Counted from the first letter of the stretch, positions 30,457-41,308 are shown. The stretch: 64,000 bases of DNA from Streptomyces cylindrosporus (GCF_022698165.1 NZ_JALDAY010000010.1:406064-470063), one strand, 5' to 3'. The notes: a model not told the origin generated them from the sequence alone. Program-made: numbers and translations.

Positions 30457-32865
30457 TCAGTCCATCCCTCCCAGGACCTCCCGTACCCGGCGGACCTCCC
30501 GGATGCGGCGCTCGTACGTGGCGCCGAGGGTCAGCAGGACGAGGCCGGCCAGTGCGGGAGGCACCCAGCGGGGCAGTACGCCGGTCAACTGGACCAGATA
30601 CGGGGCCAGTTCGTGCAGGGCGTCCAGGATCAGCACCGAGCCGCCGAGCACGAGCGGGGCCTGGAGGCGGTGGCGGACGCCTAGGAGGGTGATCAGCAGG
30701 GCGGCCGTGCCGAGCAGCAGGGGGCGGGCCCAGTAGGGGTCGTCCCAGGCCGCGGCGAGGCTCGGCAGCAGGGTGGCGGTGAGGCCGGGGGCGTACGCCG
30801 TCCAGGACGAGGTCCGCGGGGCGCGGTGCCTACGGAGGGCGCCGACCAGCAGCGCCGGCACGGTGACCGGGAGCGTGTAGGCCTCCGGGGTGCCGACGTC
30901 CCAGGCCGCCAGCCGTACCCAGGCGGCCAGGACGAAGAGGGCGGCGGCCGCGTAGCCGACGGCTCGGCGGTCTGGCCGTACGGCCACGGCGGCGGCGATC
31001 ACTCCGCAGAGGGCCAGGACCAGCGCGAGCATCGGAGGGTCGGTGATCGCGAGCCCGACGGCGAGGAGCGCGGCGGTCGCGCCCGCCACCTCGACGGGCA
31101 CGCGCGCGTGGGTGAGGCGGGGAGCCAGGAGGGCCGCGGTCACCGGGATCGTCAATACCAGCAGCGCCGTGAACCGCGGCGACCAGCCCGCCGCCGCGCC
31201 CGTCGCGCAGGCGAGTGCCGTGCCGTACACGAGCGCGGTGGGGGCTGAGACCGGGGCGAGGTGCGGTCGCAGGGACGCCGTGGCGAACAGGGCGGTGAGG
31301 ACGGACAGCAGCGTGAGGGTGGCCGCCTCGGAGGGCAGCGCGAGGAAGGCGAGGACGACGGAGGTGGCGAGGGCGACGGCGGTCGCGAGCAGGGGGCGGG
31401 GGAGGAAGGCGGCGGCCGCGAGCGCTGCGGCGGTGGTGAGGGTCGGCAGCAACAGGGCCACCGGGTAGGGGAGTTGGAGGGTCGGGGCGACTGTCATGAC
31501 GGTCGCCCAGATGAGGACCGTGGCTCCGGCCGTAGCCTGTCGGCGCCAGGCTTCGGAGCGGGCCAGGAGGAGGAGTACGGCGGCCACGACCGCCGGCGCG
31601 AGCAGCAGTTGCGCGGGGTGCGTCGGCCACGGCGTGTCCACGGTCACCGCGGCGCGGGCGTCCGTCGGCTCGCCGGACCACGCCCGCCCCGTCCACCCCA
31701 GCGGGCCCAGCAGCGCGACGCCGACCAGCGGCAGCGCACAGGCGACGGCGACCGCCTGGACTCCGGCGGAGGCCTGGACGAGGCCACGCCGGGCGATCGT
31801 GGGCAACGGCGTGCGCAGTGCTGCCAACAGGGCGACACCGCAGGCCAGATACCCCGGTACGGTCCAGCCGCCGGGCAGCGCCGCCCGGAGCAGGCCCCCG
31901 GCGGCGGCGACCAGGAGCAGCCCACCGACGACGGCGTCGACGCCTGCCGCGATGCTTCCGGCGGTGGCGTTCGGGGCCGTCTCCGTGTCCCGCACCGCCA
32001 GGCGTTCCCAACGCCAGGCCGCCCCCACCGCGATCACCGCCCCCAGAGTGAGGAGCGCCGCCGCACGGGCGGCGGCGCTCGGGCCGGCTGCGTCCCAGGT
32101 GAGCCAGCCGGCCGTCAGTGCGCCCCACGCGCCCGTGCCGTACGCGCCGAGGGCGGCGACCGACCGTACGGACCCGGCGGTGCTGTGGAGCGCCACAATC
32201 GTGTCGAACCCGGCCGTCAGGAGGAGCGCGGCCGAGATGCCGTGGGCGCCCGCGTCAGCGGCGATCGCCCAGAGAAGCAGGGGGAGTTGGGCCATGGCGA
32301 GCGCTGCGGGCAGCGGCAGGTGCAGCCGTCCGCTCGTCGCCCCGAGGGCGCGGTCGTACGCCGTCCAGGCGGCGGCCAGCGCTGCCGTGGCCGATGCCGC
32401 GTACGCCGTACCGTCCGCCGCCGCGAAGGCGGTCTCGTGCAGCGCGTACGCGTCCAGGGCCGTCAGCGCCAGGCCCAGCCCGGCCACCGACTCGGCGGTC
32501 GAGCGCAGCCCCCGGCGCAGCAGCGCCGCGGGGGCTGTCAGGACGGCGAGGGTGAGGGCGCCGAGCACGAGCGCCCGGCCGGTGATGCCCAGGTGCCCCC
32601 AGCTGACCAGCGTGAACACCATCGCGGCGATGGTGAGCAGGACACCCCCGAACAGGAGCAGCATGTTCTGCACCCGCGGCGCCGAGGCCTCCGGCCGGGA
32701 CGGCTCCACAGGCCGTGGCGGCTCTGCGGGCGTCCGCGCGGCGGACTGCAGCGTCGAGACCAGCCAGGCTCGGCGCTTGAGCAGCTGGAGCCTCCGGGCG
32801 TCCAGCTGCCACAGCTCGGCGTCGAGGAGCCGCAACTCCTCCGCCGGGGGCGGCACATGCGTCAT
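30457..32865 (-). CDS. Large polytopic membrane protein (SCO7613-type C-terminal domain)
   Basis: The 802-aa protein has a short helical N-terminus (EELRLLDAELWQLDARRLQLLKRRAWLV), a Pro-rich linker, then some 20 or more hydrophobic segments to the end, a layout like SCO7613-C-terminal/DUF2157-type membrane proteins. No transport or catalytic motif was recognised. The chosen ATG (MTHVPPPAEEL) lacks a strong ribosome site; an in-frame ATG 12 codons upstream also lacks one. Confidence 0.75.
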   Translation of the reverse strand: MTHVPPPAEELRLLDAELWQLDARRLQLLKRRAWLVSTLQSAARTPAEPPRPVEPSRPEASAPRVQNMLLLFGGVLLTIAAMVFTLVSWGHLGITGRALVLGALTLAVLTAPAALLRRGLRSTAESVAGLGLALTALDAYALHETAFAAADGTAYAASATAALAAAWTAYDRALGATSGRLHLPLPAALAMAQLPLLLWAIAADAGAHGISAALLLTAGFDTIVALHSTAGSVRSVAALGAYGTGAWGALTAGWLTWDAAGPSAAARAAALLTLGAVIAVGAAWRWERLAVRDTETAPNATAGSIAAGVDAVVGGLLLVAAAGGLLRAALPGGWTVPGYLACGVALLAALRTPLPTIARRGLVQASAGVQAVAVACALPLVGVALLGPLGWTGRAWSGEPTDARAAVTVDTPWPTHPAQLLLAPAVVAAVLLLLARSEAWRRQATAGATVLIWATVMTVAPTLQLPYPVALLLPTLTTAAALAAAAFLPRPLLATAVALATSVVLAFLALPSEAATLTLLSVLTALFATASLRPHLAPVSAPTALVYGTALACATGAAAGWSPRFTALLVLTIPVTAALLAPRLTHARVPVEVAGATAALLAVGLAITDPPMLALVLALCGVIAAAVAVRPDRRAVGYAAAALFVLAAWVRLAAWDVGTPEAYTLPVTVPALLVGALRRHRAPRTSSWTAYAPGLTATLLPSLAAAWDDPYWARPLLLGTAALLITLLGVRHRLQAPLVLGGSVLILDALHELAPYLVQLTGVLPRWVPPALAGLVLLTLGATYERRIREVRRVREVLGGMD

Positions 32866-32948
32866 GACTCGGAGTGTGGTCCGGGTCACGTCGCACGACA
32901 TGAGTGCGGGTACTCAGTAGGTACTCACTTCCCGGGCAGACTGCCCTC

Positions 32949-33395
32949 ATGGACTGGACGCACTACCGCTTCCGCAGCCTCTGGGCGCTGTCCGCGTCGC
33001 CCGACACCGTGTACGAGGTGCTGGAGCGGGCCGAGGAGTACCCCCGGTGGTGGCCCCAGGTGCGGGAGGTCGTCCGGCTCGACGACTCCAGCGGGAACAT
33101 CAGGATCCGCTCGGTCCTGCCGTACGACCTGCGGTTCACCGCGCGCGAGACGCGGCGCGACCGAGTGGCGGGCGTGCTGGAGATCGCCATGACCGGCGAT
33201 GTCGAGGGGTGGGCCCGGTGGACGATCACGGCGCACGGGGACGGGGCCCTCGCCCGTTACGAACAGGTCGTCGACGTGCACAAGCCGCTGCTCAGGCGCC
33301 TGGCCGTACCGGGGCGGCCGGTGTTCCGGGCCAACCACCGGCTGATGATGCGGGCCGGACGGCGTGGACTGGCCCGGTACTTGGAAGCGGTTTGA
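32949..33395 (+). CDS. SRPBCC-family (START/polyketide-cyclase-like) protein
   Basis: The 148-aa protein matches the helix-grip fold: SLWALSASPDTVYEVLERAEEYPRWWPQV at the start and a C-terminal helix (NHRLMMRAGRRGLARYLEAV). It probably binds a hydrophobic ligand; no enzyme activity is assigned. Upstream are direct repeats GGTACTCA-N3-GGTACTCA (about 32909-32927). Its stop codon lies inside the -35 region of the downstream tRNA-Val promoter. Confidence 0.82.
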   Translation: MDWTHYRFRSLWALSASPDTVYEVLERAEEYPRWWPQVREVVRLDDSSGNIRIRSVLPYDLRFTARETRRDRVAGVLEIAMTGDVEGWARWTITAHGDGALARYEQVVDVHKPLLRRLAVPGRPVFRANHRLMMRAGRRGLARYLEAV

Positions 33396-33421
33396 AGGAA
33401 GCCCGCGGAGACCTGTATGGT
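33392..33421 (+). promoter_or_regulatory. Promoter of tRNA-Val(CAC) copy B
   Basis: TTGAAG (33392-33397) overlaps the SRPBCC stop codon; an 18-nt spacer and TATGGT (33416-33421) follow. Start expected near 33428. Confidence 0.55.
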
Positions 33422-33431
33422 TCAGTGCGTT

Positions 33432-33508
33432 CCCGGGCGATTAGCTCAGTGGGAGAGCGCTTCGTTCACACCGAAGAGGTCACTGGTTCGAACCCAGTAT
33501 CGCCCACC
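33432..33508 (+). repeat. Right copy of the 77-bp direct repeat
   Basis: Identical to 23301-23377 and in the same orientation; the two copies lie 10,131 bp apart. Confidence 0.9.
33435..33506 (+). tRNA. tRNA-Val(CAC), copy B
   Basis: All 72 nt are identical to copy A (anticodon CAC). CCA is not encoded. Confidence 0.95.
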
Positions 33509-33511
33509 GGG

Positions 33512-33543
33512 AAAGGCCGGTCCGCAGCAGCGGACCGGCCTTT
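33512..33543. terminator. Terminator shared by tRNA-Val copy B and the exonuclease gene
   Basis: A perfect 14-bp stem (AAAGGCCGGTCCGC and its complement) with loop AGCA. It is flanked by A-rich and T-rich ends, so it works in both directions. Confidence 0.85.
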
Positions 33544-33544
33544 G

Positions 33545-34270
33545 TCATGCGGCGGCCGGCAGGTCCGGCCGCAGCGGCCACTCGGTGTTCACGATCTCCG
33601 GTGTGCCGCTCTTGGTGAACCAGGCCTGCAGACCGCGCGCCTGGGCCGCGTGCCACGTCGTCTGCAGGGCGTGCAGCTCGGCGGGGGAGAGACGTTCGAG
33701 GCGGGCCGCGAAACGGCGCCCCAGCGCTCGTACGACGTCCAGCGCGGCCAGGGCGTCGGCCCCCGCGTCGTGCGCGCCCTCCAGCGTCACGCCGTAGTGG
33801 GCGCACAGGTCGGCCAGGGTGCGGCGGCCCTTGCGGTAGCGGTCGAGGTGCTTGTCCAGGACCCGGGGATCGAGCACCCGCAGCGCCGACCCCTCGAACC
33901 AGCGGTCCAGCGAGGAGGCGCGATGGCGGCGCAGCTCGCGGTCGAGCAGGGTCAGGTCGAAGGGCGCGTTCATCACGACCAACGGGCGTGCCATCGCCGC
34001 CTGTTCGGCCAGCTCCTCCGCTATCTCGTACATCACCGGCGCCGGCCAGCGGCCGTTGCGCTGCAGGTGTTCGTCCGTCAGCCCGTGCACCGCCGTCGCC
34101 CCTTCGGGGACCGGCACACCCGGGTTGACCAGCCAGCGGGTCACCCGGGGCCGGGTGCCCGGGGCGTCCTGGACGACGACGGCGGCCGACACTATCCGGT
34201 CGGTCTCGACGTCAACGCCCGTGGTCTCCGTGTCGAAAGCGGCCAGGGGTCCCTCGTACCAGCACGTCAT
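33545..34270 (-). CDS. DnaQ-like 3'-5' exonuclease (DEDDh)
   Basis: The 241-aa protein has the three exonuclease motifs: ExoI FDTETTG (near residue 12), ExoII MNAPFDLTLLD (near 100) and ExoIII HDAGADALAALDV (near 166, with catalytic His). It belongs to the DNA polymerase III epsilon-like group and would degrade single-stranded DNA or RNA from the 3' end; its C-terminal domain is not the polymerase-binding tail of true epsilon. ATG lies behind GAGGAG. Divergent from the DUF4365 operon. Confidence 0.88.
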   Translation of the reverse strand: MTCWYEGPLAAFDTETTGVDVETDRIVSAAVVVQDAPGTRPRVTRWLVNPGVPVPEGATAVHGLTDEHLQRNGRWPAPVMYEIAEELAEQAAMARPLVVMNAPFDLTLLDRELRRHRASSLDRWFEGSALRVLDPRVLDKHLDRYRKGRRTLADLCAHYGVTLEGAHDAGADALAALDVVRALGRRFAARLERLSPAELHALQTTWHAAQARGLQAWFTKSGTPEIVNTEWPLRPDLPAAA

Positions 34271-34439
34271 GCCTACACAACTCCTCGTTCACCCACGGCA
34301 GCTGACGTCCCGTCTTCTGCCTGTTTGGTGATACCCGGGCTGTTTGCGCACTACGCCGGAAGGACACAACAGGAGTACGGGTCTTTGCAGTTCAGCGGCC
34401 CGACGCGGGGATTCACTTGGCTTGGAAGGCTGTTTGGTC

Positions 34440-35006
34440 ATGGCGATAGCGCAGCCCGAGCGGGGCGGGCTGCTGCCCGAACGCACGGGCCCCCTTCGCG
34501 GCACACTCGCCACCACCGCCTGCATGGAGACACTGCAGGTGGGATATCTGCACGCCGTCGCCGCGGCGGCCGGCTGCTCGCTGTCGCAACCCTTTCCGGA
34601 CAACGGCATCGACTGGCACGTCAGTCACGGCTCACCCGGGCACACCGTCGACGACGAGGTGACCATCAAGGTGCAGCTGAAGTGCACGTACCAGATCGCG
34701 CCCAACCCACCCGGACGCTTCTTCTCCTTCACGCTGGACAACGACCATCTGCGCAAGCTCGCGCGCACGCCCGTCTCGGTGCACAAGATCCTCGTCGTGA
34801 TGATCGTCCCCCGGTCCCAGGACCAGTGGCTCAGAGCCGGGCACGACCGGCTCGACCTGCGCCACTGCTGCTACTGGGTCAACCTCGCCGGGCACCCGAT
34901 CACCGGCCGGACCCGGACCACCGTACGGATACCGACCTCACGCATCTTCGACGACCGGGCGCTGTGCGAGATCATGACGCGGGTCGGTACGGGAGGCAGA
35001 CCATGA
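34440..35006 (+). CDS. DUF4365-like PD-(D/E)XK-type nuclease candidate
   Basis: The 188-aa protein resembles DUF4365: an N-terminal helix (ACMETLQVGYLHAVAAAAGC), then NGIDWHV, then VTIKVQLKCT. The spaced D and QxK fit a restriction-endonuclease-fold active site with Glu replaced by Gln. The later region has HKILVVMIVPRSQDQWL and CCYWVNLAGHP. ATG is chosen with GGAAGG about 10 nt upstream; a TTG 96 nt earlier is possible. Its stop overlaps the next ATG, so the two are translationally coupled. Nuclease activity is inference. Confidence 0.75.
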   Translation: MAIAQPERGGLLPERTGPLRGTLATTACMETLQVGYLHAVAAAAGCSLSQPFPDNGIDWHVSHGSPGHTVDDEVTIKVQLKCTYQIAPNPPGRFFSFTLDNDHLRKLARTPVSVHKILVVMIVPRSQDQWLRAGHDRLDLRHCCYWVNLAGHPITGRTRTTVRIPTSRIFDDRALCEIMTRVGTGGRP

Positions 35007-36238
35007 CGCACCGCCCCCTGGAGGAGCCACTGCGGCCGGTGCGGCCGCACCCCGACGACATCGCCGCCGCGGCCTGGCACCGGCCCCCCGAGCCCGACGA
35101 GGTCGACCCGGCCGTGCTGAGCGCCCTGCTGCACCGGCACGGCTGGCAGCGCCGCGGCGGCGCCGCCGGCCGCTACGGCCGCTGGACCCCACCGGGGCCC
35201 GGCGGCAGCGGCACGAGCCTGCTCGTACCGGAGAGTCGGGCCTTTCCCGACAGCGACGACCTGCTCGGCGAGGCGCTCGTCGCCCTGTCCCGCAGCGGCA
35301 CGCCCTCCGCCCGCGAGGTGCTGGTCGGGCTCGCCGTGCCCAGCGACGAGATCCGCTGGTGGCGGGATGTGCCGACCGGCCCGGCCGACTCCGCGCCCTG
35401 GGTCGTCGAGGAGCAACTGCGCGCCGCCGCCCGCCAGATGCTGCTCGCGGGCGCGCTCGCCACGCGCGCGCGTGCGGGCTACTACGGCGCCCGGCACCGC
35501 CGCGCCGCCGCCGCGCAACTGGAGAACGTCCTGGTCGGCTCCGCGACCGGCGGCGACCGCCTGACCGCCTTCGTGCCCGTCGGCACGGGGCGCCCGCTCG
35601 CCGTACGCCTCCACCAGGCGCTGTACGCGGCCCGCGAGGCCATCGACTACCAGCGGGCCACCGGCGGCATGGACGCCTTCGACGGCGCCGTCGAGGCCGG
35701 CGTCAGCCGGGAGCTCACCGAGGCGCTGATCGCCCTCGTGCGCGGCACAGAGGGCGCCCGGATCGGCGTGCAGTGGGCGCCGGCCGCCGGGGTGCCCGAG
35801 GACTGCGCGGCCACCGCCGAACCCGTCGAGTTCTCGCCGGGCGACCTGCCCGTGCTGCGCGAGGCCGGCGCCCGCTATCTGCGCGACGAACCGTCCGTGC
35901 CCGTCCGGATCACCGGCACGGTGGTACGACTGCGCAGGTCGGGGACGCGCGGCGACGGCAGCGTACGGCTGCGGGTGATCGCCGGGGCCGAGATACCGCA
36001 CGTGCGCATCACCCTGGACGAGGAGGACTACCGCATCGCCGGCCACGCCCACCTCGTGGGGCTGCCGGTGCGGGTGCACGGGCGGCTGGAGAGCCGGGGC
36101 GGCTTCCGGCGGCTGACCGGCGCCTCCGGGGTCGTACCGGTGCAGGTGGACGAGGCGGAGCGGGACCGGCTGATGAAGTCGCTGCACGAGAACCTGGACT
36201 TCTTCGAGGAGGCGTGCAGCGGGGACGACTGCGACTGA
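35003..36238 (+). CDS. Uncharacterised 411-aa partner of the DUF4365 protein
   Basis: I do not recognise this protein. The N-terminal part (about 1-130) is charged and carries HRHGWQRRGGAAGRYGRW. The middle is helical and Ala/Arg-rich (ARQMLLAGALATRARAGYY). The C-terminal about 110 residues look all-beta (VPVRITGTVVRLRRSGTRGD, VGLPVRVHGRLESRGG), as in a small barrel, before an acidic tail (FFEEACSGDDCD). ATG is behind GGGAGG and overlaps the upstream stop. It probably works with the DUF4365 protein. Confidence 0.7.
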   Translation: MTHRPLEEPLRPVRPHPDDIAAAAWHRPPEPDEVDPAVLSALLHRHGWQRRGGAAGRYGRWTPPGPGGSGTSLLVPESRAFPDSDDLLGEALVALSRSGTPSAREVLVGLAVPSDEIRWWRDVPTGPADSAPWVVEEQLRAAARQMLLAGALATRARAGYYGARHRRAAAAQLENVLVGSATGGDRLTAFVPVGTGRPLAVRLHQALYAAREAIDYQRATGGMDAFDGAVEAGVSRELTEALIALVRGTEGARIGVQWAPAAGVPEDCAATAEPVEFSPGDLPVLREAGARYLRDEPSVPVRITGTVVRLRRSGTRGDGSVRLRVIAGAEIPHVRITLDEEDYRIAGHAHLVGLPVRVHGRLESRGGFRRLTGASGVVPVQVDEAERDRLMKSLHENLDFFEEACSGDDCD

Positions 36239-36348
36239 GCCCCGACTGTGGGTGACCGTTTCGCGGTCGGCGGGTCGGGGTCGGTACGATCCCCTATTGC
36301 GCGCGCTCCTGGTATGGCGCCGCACCCACCTTCAGTCAGGAGAGACCG

Positions 36349-38325
<1,977 letters not shown>

Positions 38326-38339
38326 TCCGGTACGGATCC

Positions 38340-38373
38340 GAGGCCCCCGGGACGTCAGCTTCCCGGGGGCCTC
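38340..38373. terminator. Terminator shared by thrS and the K+ channel gene
   Basis: GAGGCCCCCGGGA and TCCCGGGGGCCTC form a 13-bp stem, with TTGT after it. The stop codon of the convergent channel gene lies in the loop. Confidence 0.8.
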
Positions 38374-39011
38374 TTGTCGTCCTCCCGCGCGAAGACCTGC
38401 AGCAGCCAGGAGGCGAAGGTGCCCGTCACCGCGCCGAGCAGGGCCAGGCCGATGGCCATCATCCCGACCGCGATCAGCCGGCCCAGCCCCGTCACCGGGG
38501 TGATGTCCCCGTACCCCACGGTCGTGAGGGTCGCGCAGGTCCACCACACGGCGTCCCCGAACGTCCGCATCGACGCGCCCGGTGCCCCGCGTTCCTGCTG
38601 GTAGACGGCGAGGGCACCGGCGAAGCCGAGCAGTACCGTCGCCAGCCCGGAGTACGCGATCACCCGCGCGTGCAGGGCGAGCCGCGGCCTGCCGTGCCGG
38701 CGCTGCACGGCCTCGTAGACCCGGACGATCCGCAGCGGCCGCAGCAGCGGCAGCAGCAGCACCACCGTGTCCAGCCAGTGCGTCCGCACGAAGCGCAGCC
38801 GCTGCCCGCTCAGCCGCCAGGACACCGCGTAGTCGACGGCGAAGAGCGCCCAGGAGGTCAGCAGTACCGCGAGGCACAGGTCCTGCCACGCGTCGTGCAG
38901 ACCGGGGGCCAGGACCCGGACCGCGTACGAGGCGAGGAAGGCCAGCGACGCCAGCGCCAGCGGCAGCTCGGTGCGCTGCTGCCAGCGGGCCACTCGACTG
39001 TCATCGTCCAC
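38355..39011 (-). CDS. Two-TM/six-TM potassium channel family protein
   Basis: The 218-aa membrane protein has a pore loop with the K+ selectivity filter TTVGYGD (near residue 168) between hydrophobic helices. Upstream is a voltage-sensor-like set of helices with Arg-rich LLRPLRIVRVYEAVQRRHGR (near 86). No RCK/TrkA domain is present. GTG is chosen behind CTGGGG; longer upstream reading lacks membrane-protein character. Its 3' end is inside a terminator stem-loop. Confidence 0.87.
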   Translation of the reverse strand: MDDDSRVARWQQRTELPLALASLAFLASYAVRVLAPGLHDAWQDLCLAVLLTSWALFAVDYAVSWRLSGQRLRFVRTHWLDTVVLLLPLLRPLRIVRVYEAVQRRHGRPRLALHARVIAYSGLATVLLGFAGALAVYQQERGAPGASMRTFGDAVWWTCATLTTVGYGDITPVTGLGRLIAVGMMAIGLALLGAVTGTFASWLLQVFAREDDKRPPGS

Positions 39012-39077
39012 TGCCCCAGCTTCGCCCGGCCGGCTTTTCCCGCAACCCCGCCGACACGCCGCGAACGGGCGACGCCA

Positions 39078-39083
39078 TATGCT
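39078..39083 (+). promoter_or_regulatory. -10 box for a leaderless HIT-family mRNA
   Basis: TATGCT ends 7 nt before ATG at 39091, and no Shine-Dalgarno is present. No clear -35. Confidence 0.45.
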
Positions 39084-39090
39084 GCACTTC

Positions 39091-39639
39091 ATGACGAGTG
39101 AGCCGGAGCAGCAGTTGGGAGTGGGGATCCAGGACGCCTTCCAGCGTCTGTGGACGCCCCATCGGATGGCGTACATCCAGGGTGAGAACAAGCCGACCGG
39201 CCCCGGTGCCGACGACGGCTGCCCCTTCTGCTCGATCCCGGCCAAGTCCGACGAGGACGGGCTGGTCGTCCGCCGCGGCGAGCACGTCTACGGCGTGCTG
39301 AACCTCTACCCCTACAACGGCGGCCACCTCATGGTCGTGCCCTACCGCCACGTCGCCGACTACACGGACCTCACGGACGCGGAGACGATCGAGCTGGCGG
39401 CCCTCACCAAGCAGGCGATGACGGCCCTGCGCACCGCCTCCGGCGCCCACGGCTTCAACATCGGCATGAACCAGGGCACGGTCGCCGGCGCCGGCATCGC
39501 GGCCCACCTCCACCAGCACATCGTCCCTCGCTGGGGCGGCGACACGAACTTCATGCCGGTGGTGGGCCACACACGGGTGCTGCCACAGCTGCTGGCGGAC
39601 ACCAGGAAGATGCTGGCGGAGGCCTGGCCCAGCGAGTGA
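39091..39639 (+). CDS. HIT-family nucleotide hydrolase/transferase
   Basis: The 182-aa protein has the histidine triad HLHQHIVPRW (near residue 143) and an N-terminal zinc-like CPFCSIP (near 46), as in HIT proteins close to Ap4A phosphorylases or HINT. It would hydrolyse nucleoside-phosphate conjugates. The start at MTSEPEQQ is favoured by a -10 box spaced for a leaderless mRNA; ATG 12 nt upstream (MLHF) is alternative. In actinobacteria this gene commonly precedes pgsA-pimA genes. Confidence 0.88.
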   Translation: MTSEPEQQLGVGIQDAFQRLWTPHRMAYIQGENKPTGPGADDGCPFCSIPAKSDEDGLVVRRGEHVYGVLNLYPYNGGHLMVVPYRHVADYTDLTDAETIELAALTKQAMTALRTASGAHGFNIGMNQGTVAGAGIAAHLHQHIVPRWGGDTNFMPVVGHTRVLPQLLADTRKMLAEAWPSE

Positions 39640-39646
39640 CGTCCGC

Positions 39647-41308
39647 TCACGCGTCGTAGACGTCGGCCTTCCTGGGCGACGCGTCCTGGACGTTCGTCGA
39701 CAGGAACGCCGACCTCGTGCCGAACTTCTCCGTGTCCACGCCGTTCTCCGCGAGCACCCGTATCGCCGCCGCGTGCACGACCCGCAGCACCGGCGTGGCC
39801 GCCCGCAGCGCGTCGTCCGCCATGAAGCGGTGCCGCCAGGGCTGATCCGCCCACGCGTGCCGCAGGCCGAACGGCTCGGGCAGGCCTATCGTGCCGCCGA
39901 GCCAGTTGAGCAGCGGCGGGTACCAGCTGATCGGCGCCCGCACGGCCAGCCGTACGACCTCGTCGGTGTTGACCAGGGGAAGGGCCACCTTCCGGGTCTC
40001 CCACGGCTTGAAGGACTTCTGGACCTCCTTCGTGGGCGCCTCCGGCTTGCTGGTGAACAGTGAGTTGACCGGACCCAGCGCATGCCCGGTGATCTCGATG
40101 CGCAGCGTCTGGTGCAGCACGGTCACCGTGATCATCATGGTGATGACCAGCTGCCCGTCCCACAGCGTCCACTGCACGCCCAGGTAGTGCCGGTCACCCG
40201 CCCCGAACTGCTGCTTGTTGCAGATGTCCTGTATCGCGTGCGACTTGACCTGGTACGCCTCCACGTCGGTGCCCTCGGGACGGGACACCGCCTTCGCGCC
40301 CTCCCCGATCGGCGTGACGATCCAGTGCCGTACCGAAGGGGTCGGGAAACCACCGGTGTTGATGGTGTTGCGCTCCAGCATGCGCAGGTCGTCGTGGATC
40401 GCCCGGATCACGTCCCAGCTGCGGAACGGGTGGATCTCCCGCGTCGGGTCGGCCGAGACCAGATCCTCCGCGAGCTGCCAGCTGCCCCAGCGCGTGCCCA
40501 TGCCGAGGATGCCCTTGGGCCCGGCGTAGAACACGGAGTTCGACTGCTGCTCGGCGGCGAGCTTGGCCAGGGACTGGCGCAGCGCGTCCGCCTTGGTCTC
40601 ACCGGGGCTGGTCGGCACCGCCTCGGGCACCTTGGCGCCGACGCTGCTGCCGGCCAGCAGGCTGTCCCAGCGCTCGCGCAGGTCCTTCGCCGTGCGCTCG
40701 CAGATCTGCTTGGCCCAGAACCAGCCGATGACCGGCATGACGACGCACGCACGCGCGTACCACGCCCAGAAGCCGGTGAACGGCATCTTGATCAGGAAGA
40801 GCACCGCGAGCGCGCCCACCGCCACCAGCAGGGTCGTCGCCAGTGCGCCGGCCCGCTTGTCCTCGCGCTTGGCGACGGTCGTACGGATCTGGAAGATCAG
40901 CAGCCAGACCAGGAGCCCGGGCAGGAACAGCAGCCCGCACAGCACCATGACGATCGAGAGCCGGTTGTCCCGGTCCTTGCGGATGTTGTTCGCCGCGAGC
41001 GCGTGCTCCACGACGACCTGCGGTTCGGCGCCGAAGGACTGGATCAGCGGCTTGCGGCCGGGCCCGATCATGCGGTCCGCGACCGCCCGGGAGTAGGCCT
41101 CGCCCAGGTTCGGCCGGAAGATCTTCGCCCAGGGGCGGCCCGGCTTGACCTCGGTCTGGTGCCACTCGTTGTCGGCCTTCTTTATGTCCGCGACCGGGTT
41201 GTCCCGGTAGGCGGCCGACGCCAGGGCGTACGTCGCCGTCTGCCCCTCGTCGCCGGTGCGGGGCACCTGCGGGCCGAAGATGTCCCCGTAGCCGCTCTCA
41301 ACGGTCAT
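39647..41308 (-). CDS. Conserved membrane protein (553 aa), function unknown
   Basis: Two close pairs of transmembrane helices lie near residues 118-142 and 158-195 (VMVLCGLLFLPGLLVWLLIF, then VGALAVLFLIKMPF). A large soluble part follows, ending in a conserved-looking tail (FGTRSAFLSTNVQDASP). No catalytic motif recognised. ATG follows GGGGGCGGGA. A pair of 14-bp direct repeats lies 69-115 nt upstream of the start. Confidence 0.75.
   Translation of the reverse strand: MTVESGYGDIFGPQVPRTGDEGQTATYALASAAYRDNPVADIKKADNEWHQTEVKPGRPWAKIFRPNLGEAYSRAVADRMIGPGRKPLIQSFGAEPQVVVEHALAANNIRKDRDNRLSIVMVLCGLLFLPGLLVWLLIFQIRTTVAKREDKRAGALATTLLVAVGALAVLFLIKMPFTGFWAWYARACVVMPVIGWFWAKQICERTAKDLRERWDSLLAGSSVGAKVPEAVPTSPGETKADALRQSLAKLAAEQQSNSVFYAGPKGILGMGTRWGSWQLAEDLVSADPTREIHPFRSWDVIRAIHDDLRMLERNTINTGGFPTPSVRHWIVTPIGEGAKAVSRPEGTDVEAYQVKSHAIQDICNKQQFGAGDRHYLGVQWTLWDGQLVITMMITVTVLHQTLRIEITGHALGPVNSLFTSKPEAPTKEVQKSFKPWETRKVALPLVNTDEVVRLAVRAPISWYPPLLNWLGGTIGLPEPFGLRHAWADQPWRHRFMADDALRAATPVLRVVHAAAIRVLAENGVDTEKFGTRSAFLSTNVQDASPRKADVYDA

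Noticed and set aside
23301..33508. Integrative element with att sites at the tRNA-Val genes
   Set aside because: No integrase, excisionase, replication or transfer gene lies between the tRNAs, and both tRNAs are complete with their own promoters and terminators. Kept only as a direct-repeat-framed block.
36239..36348. T-box leader upstream of thrS
   Set aside because: Only 110 nt are available; no specifier loop, T-box sequence or terminator/antiterminator pair is visible.
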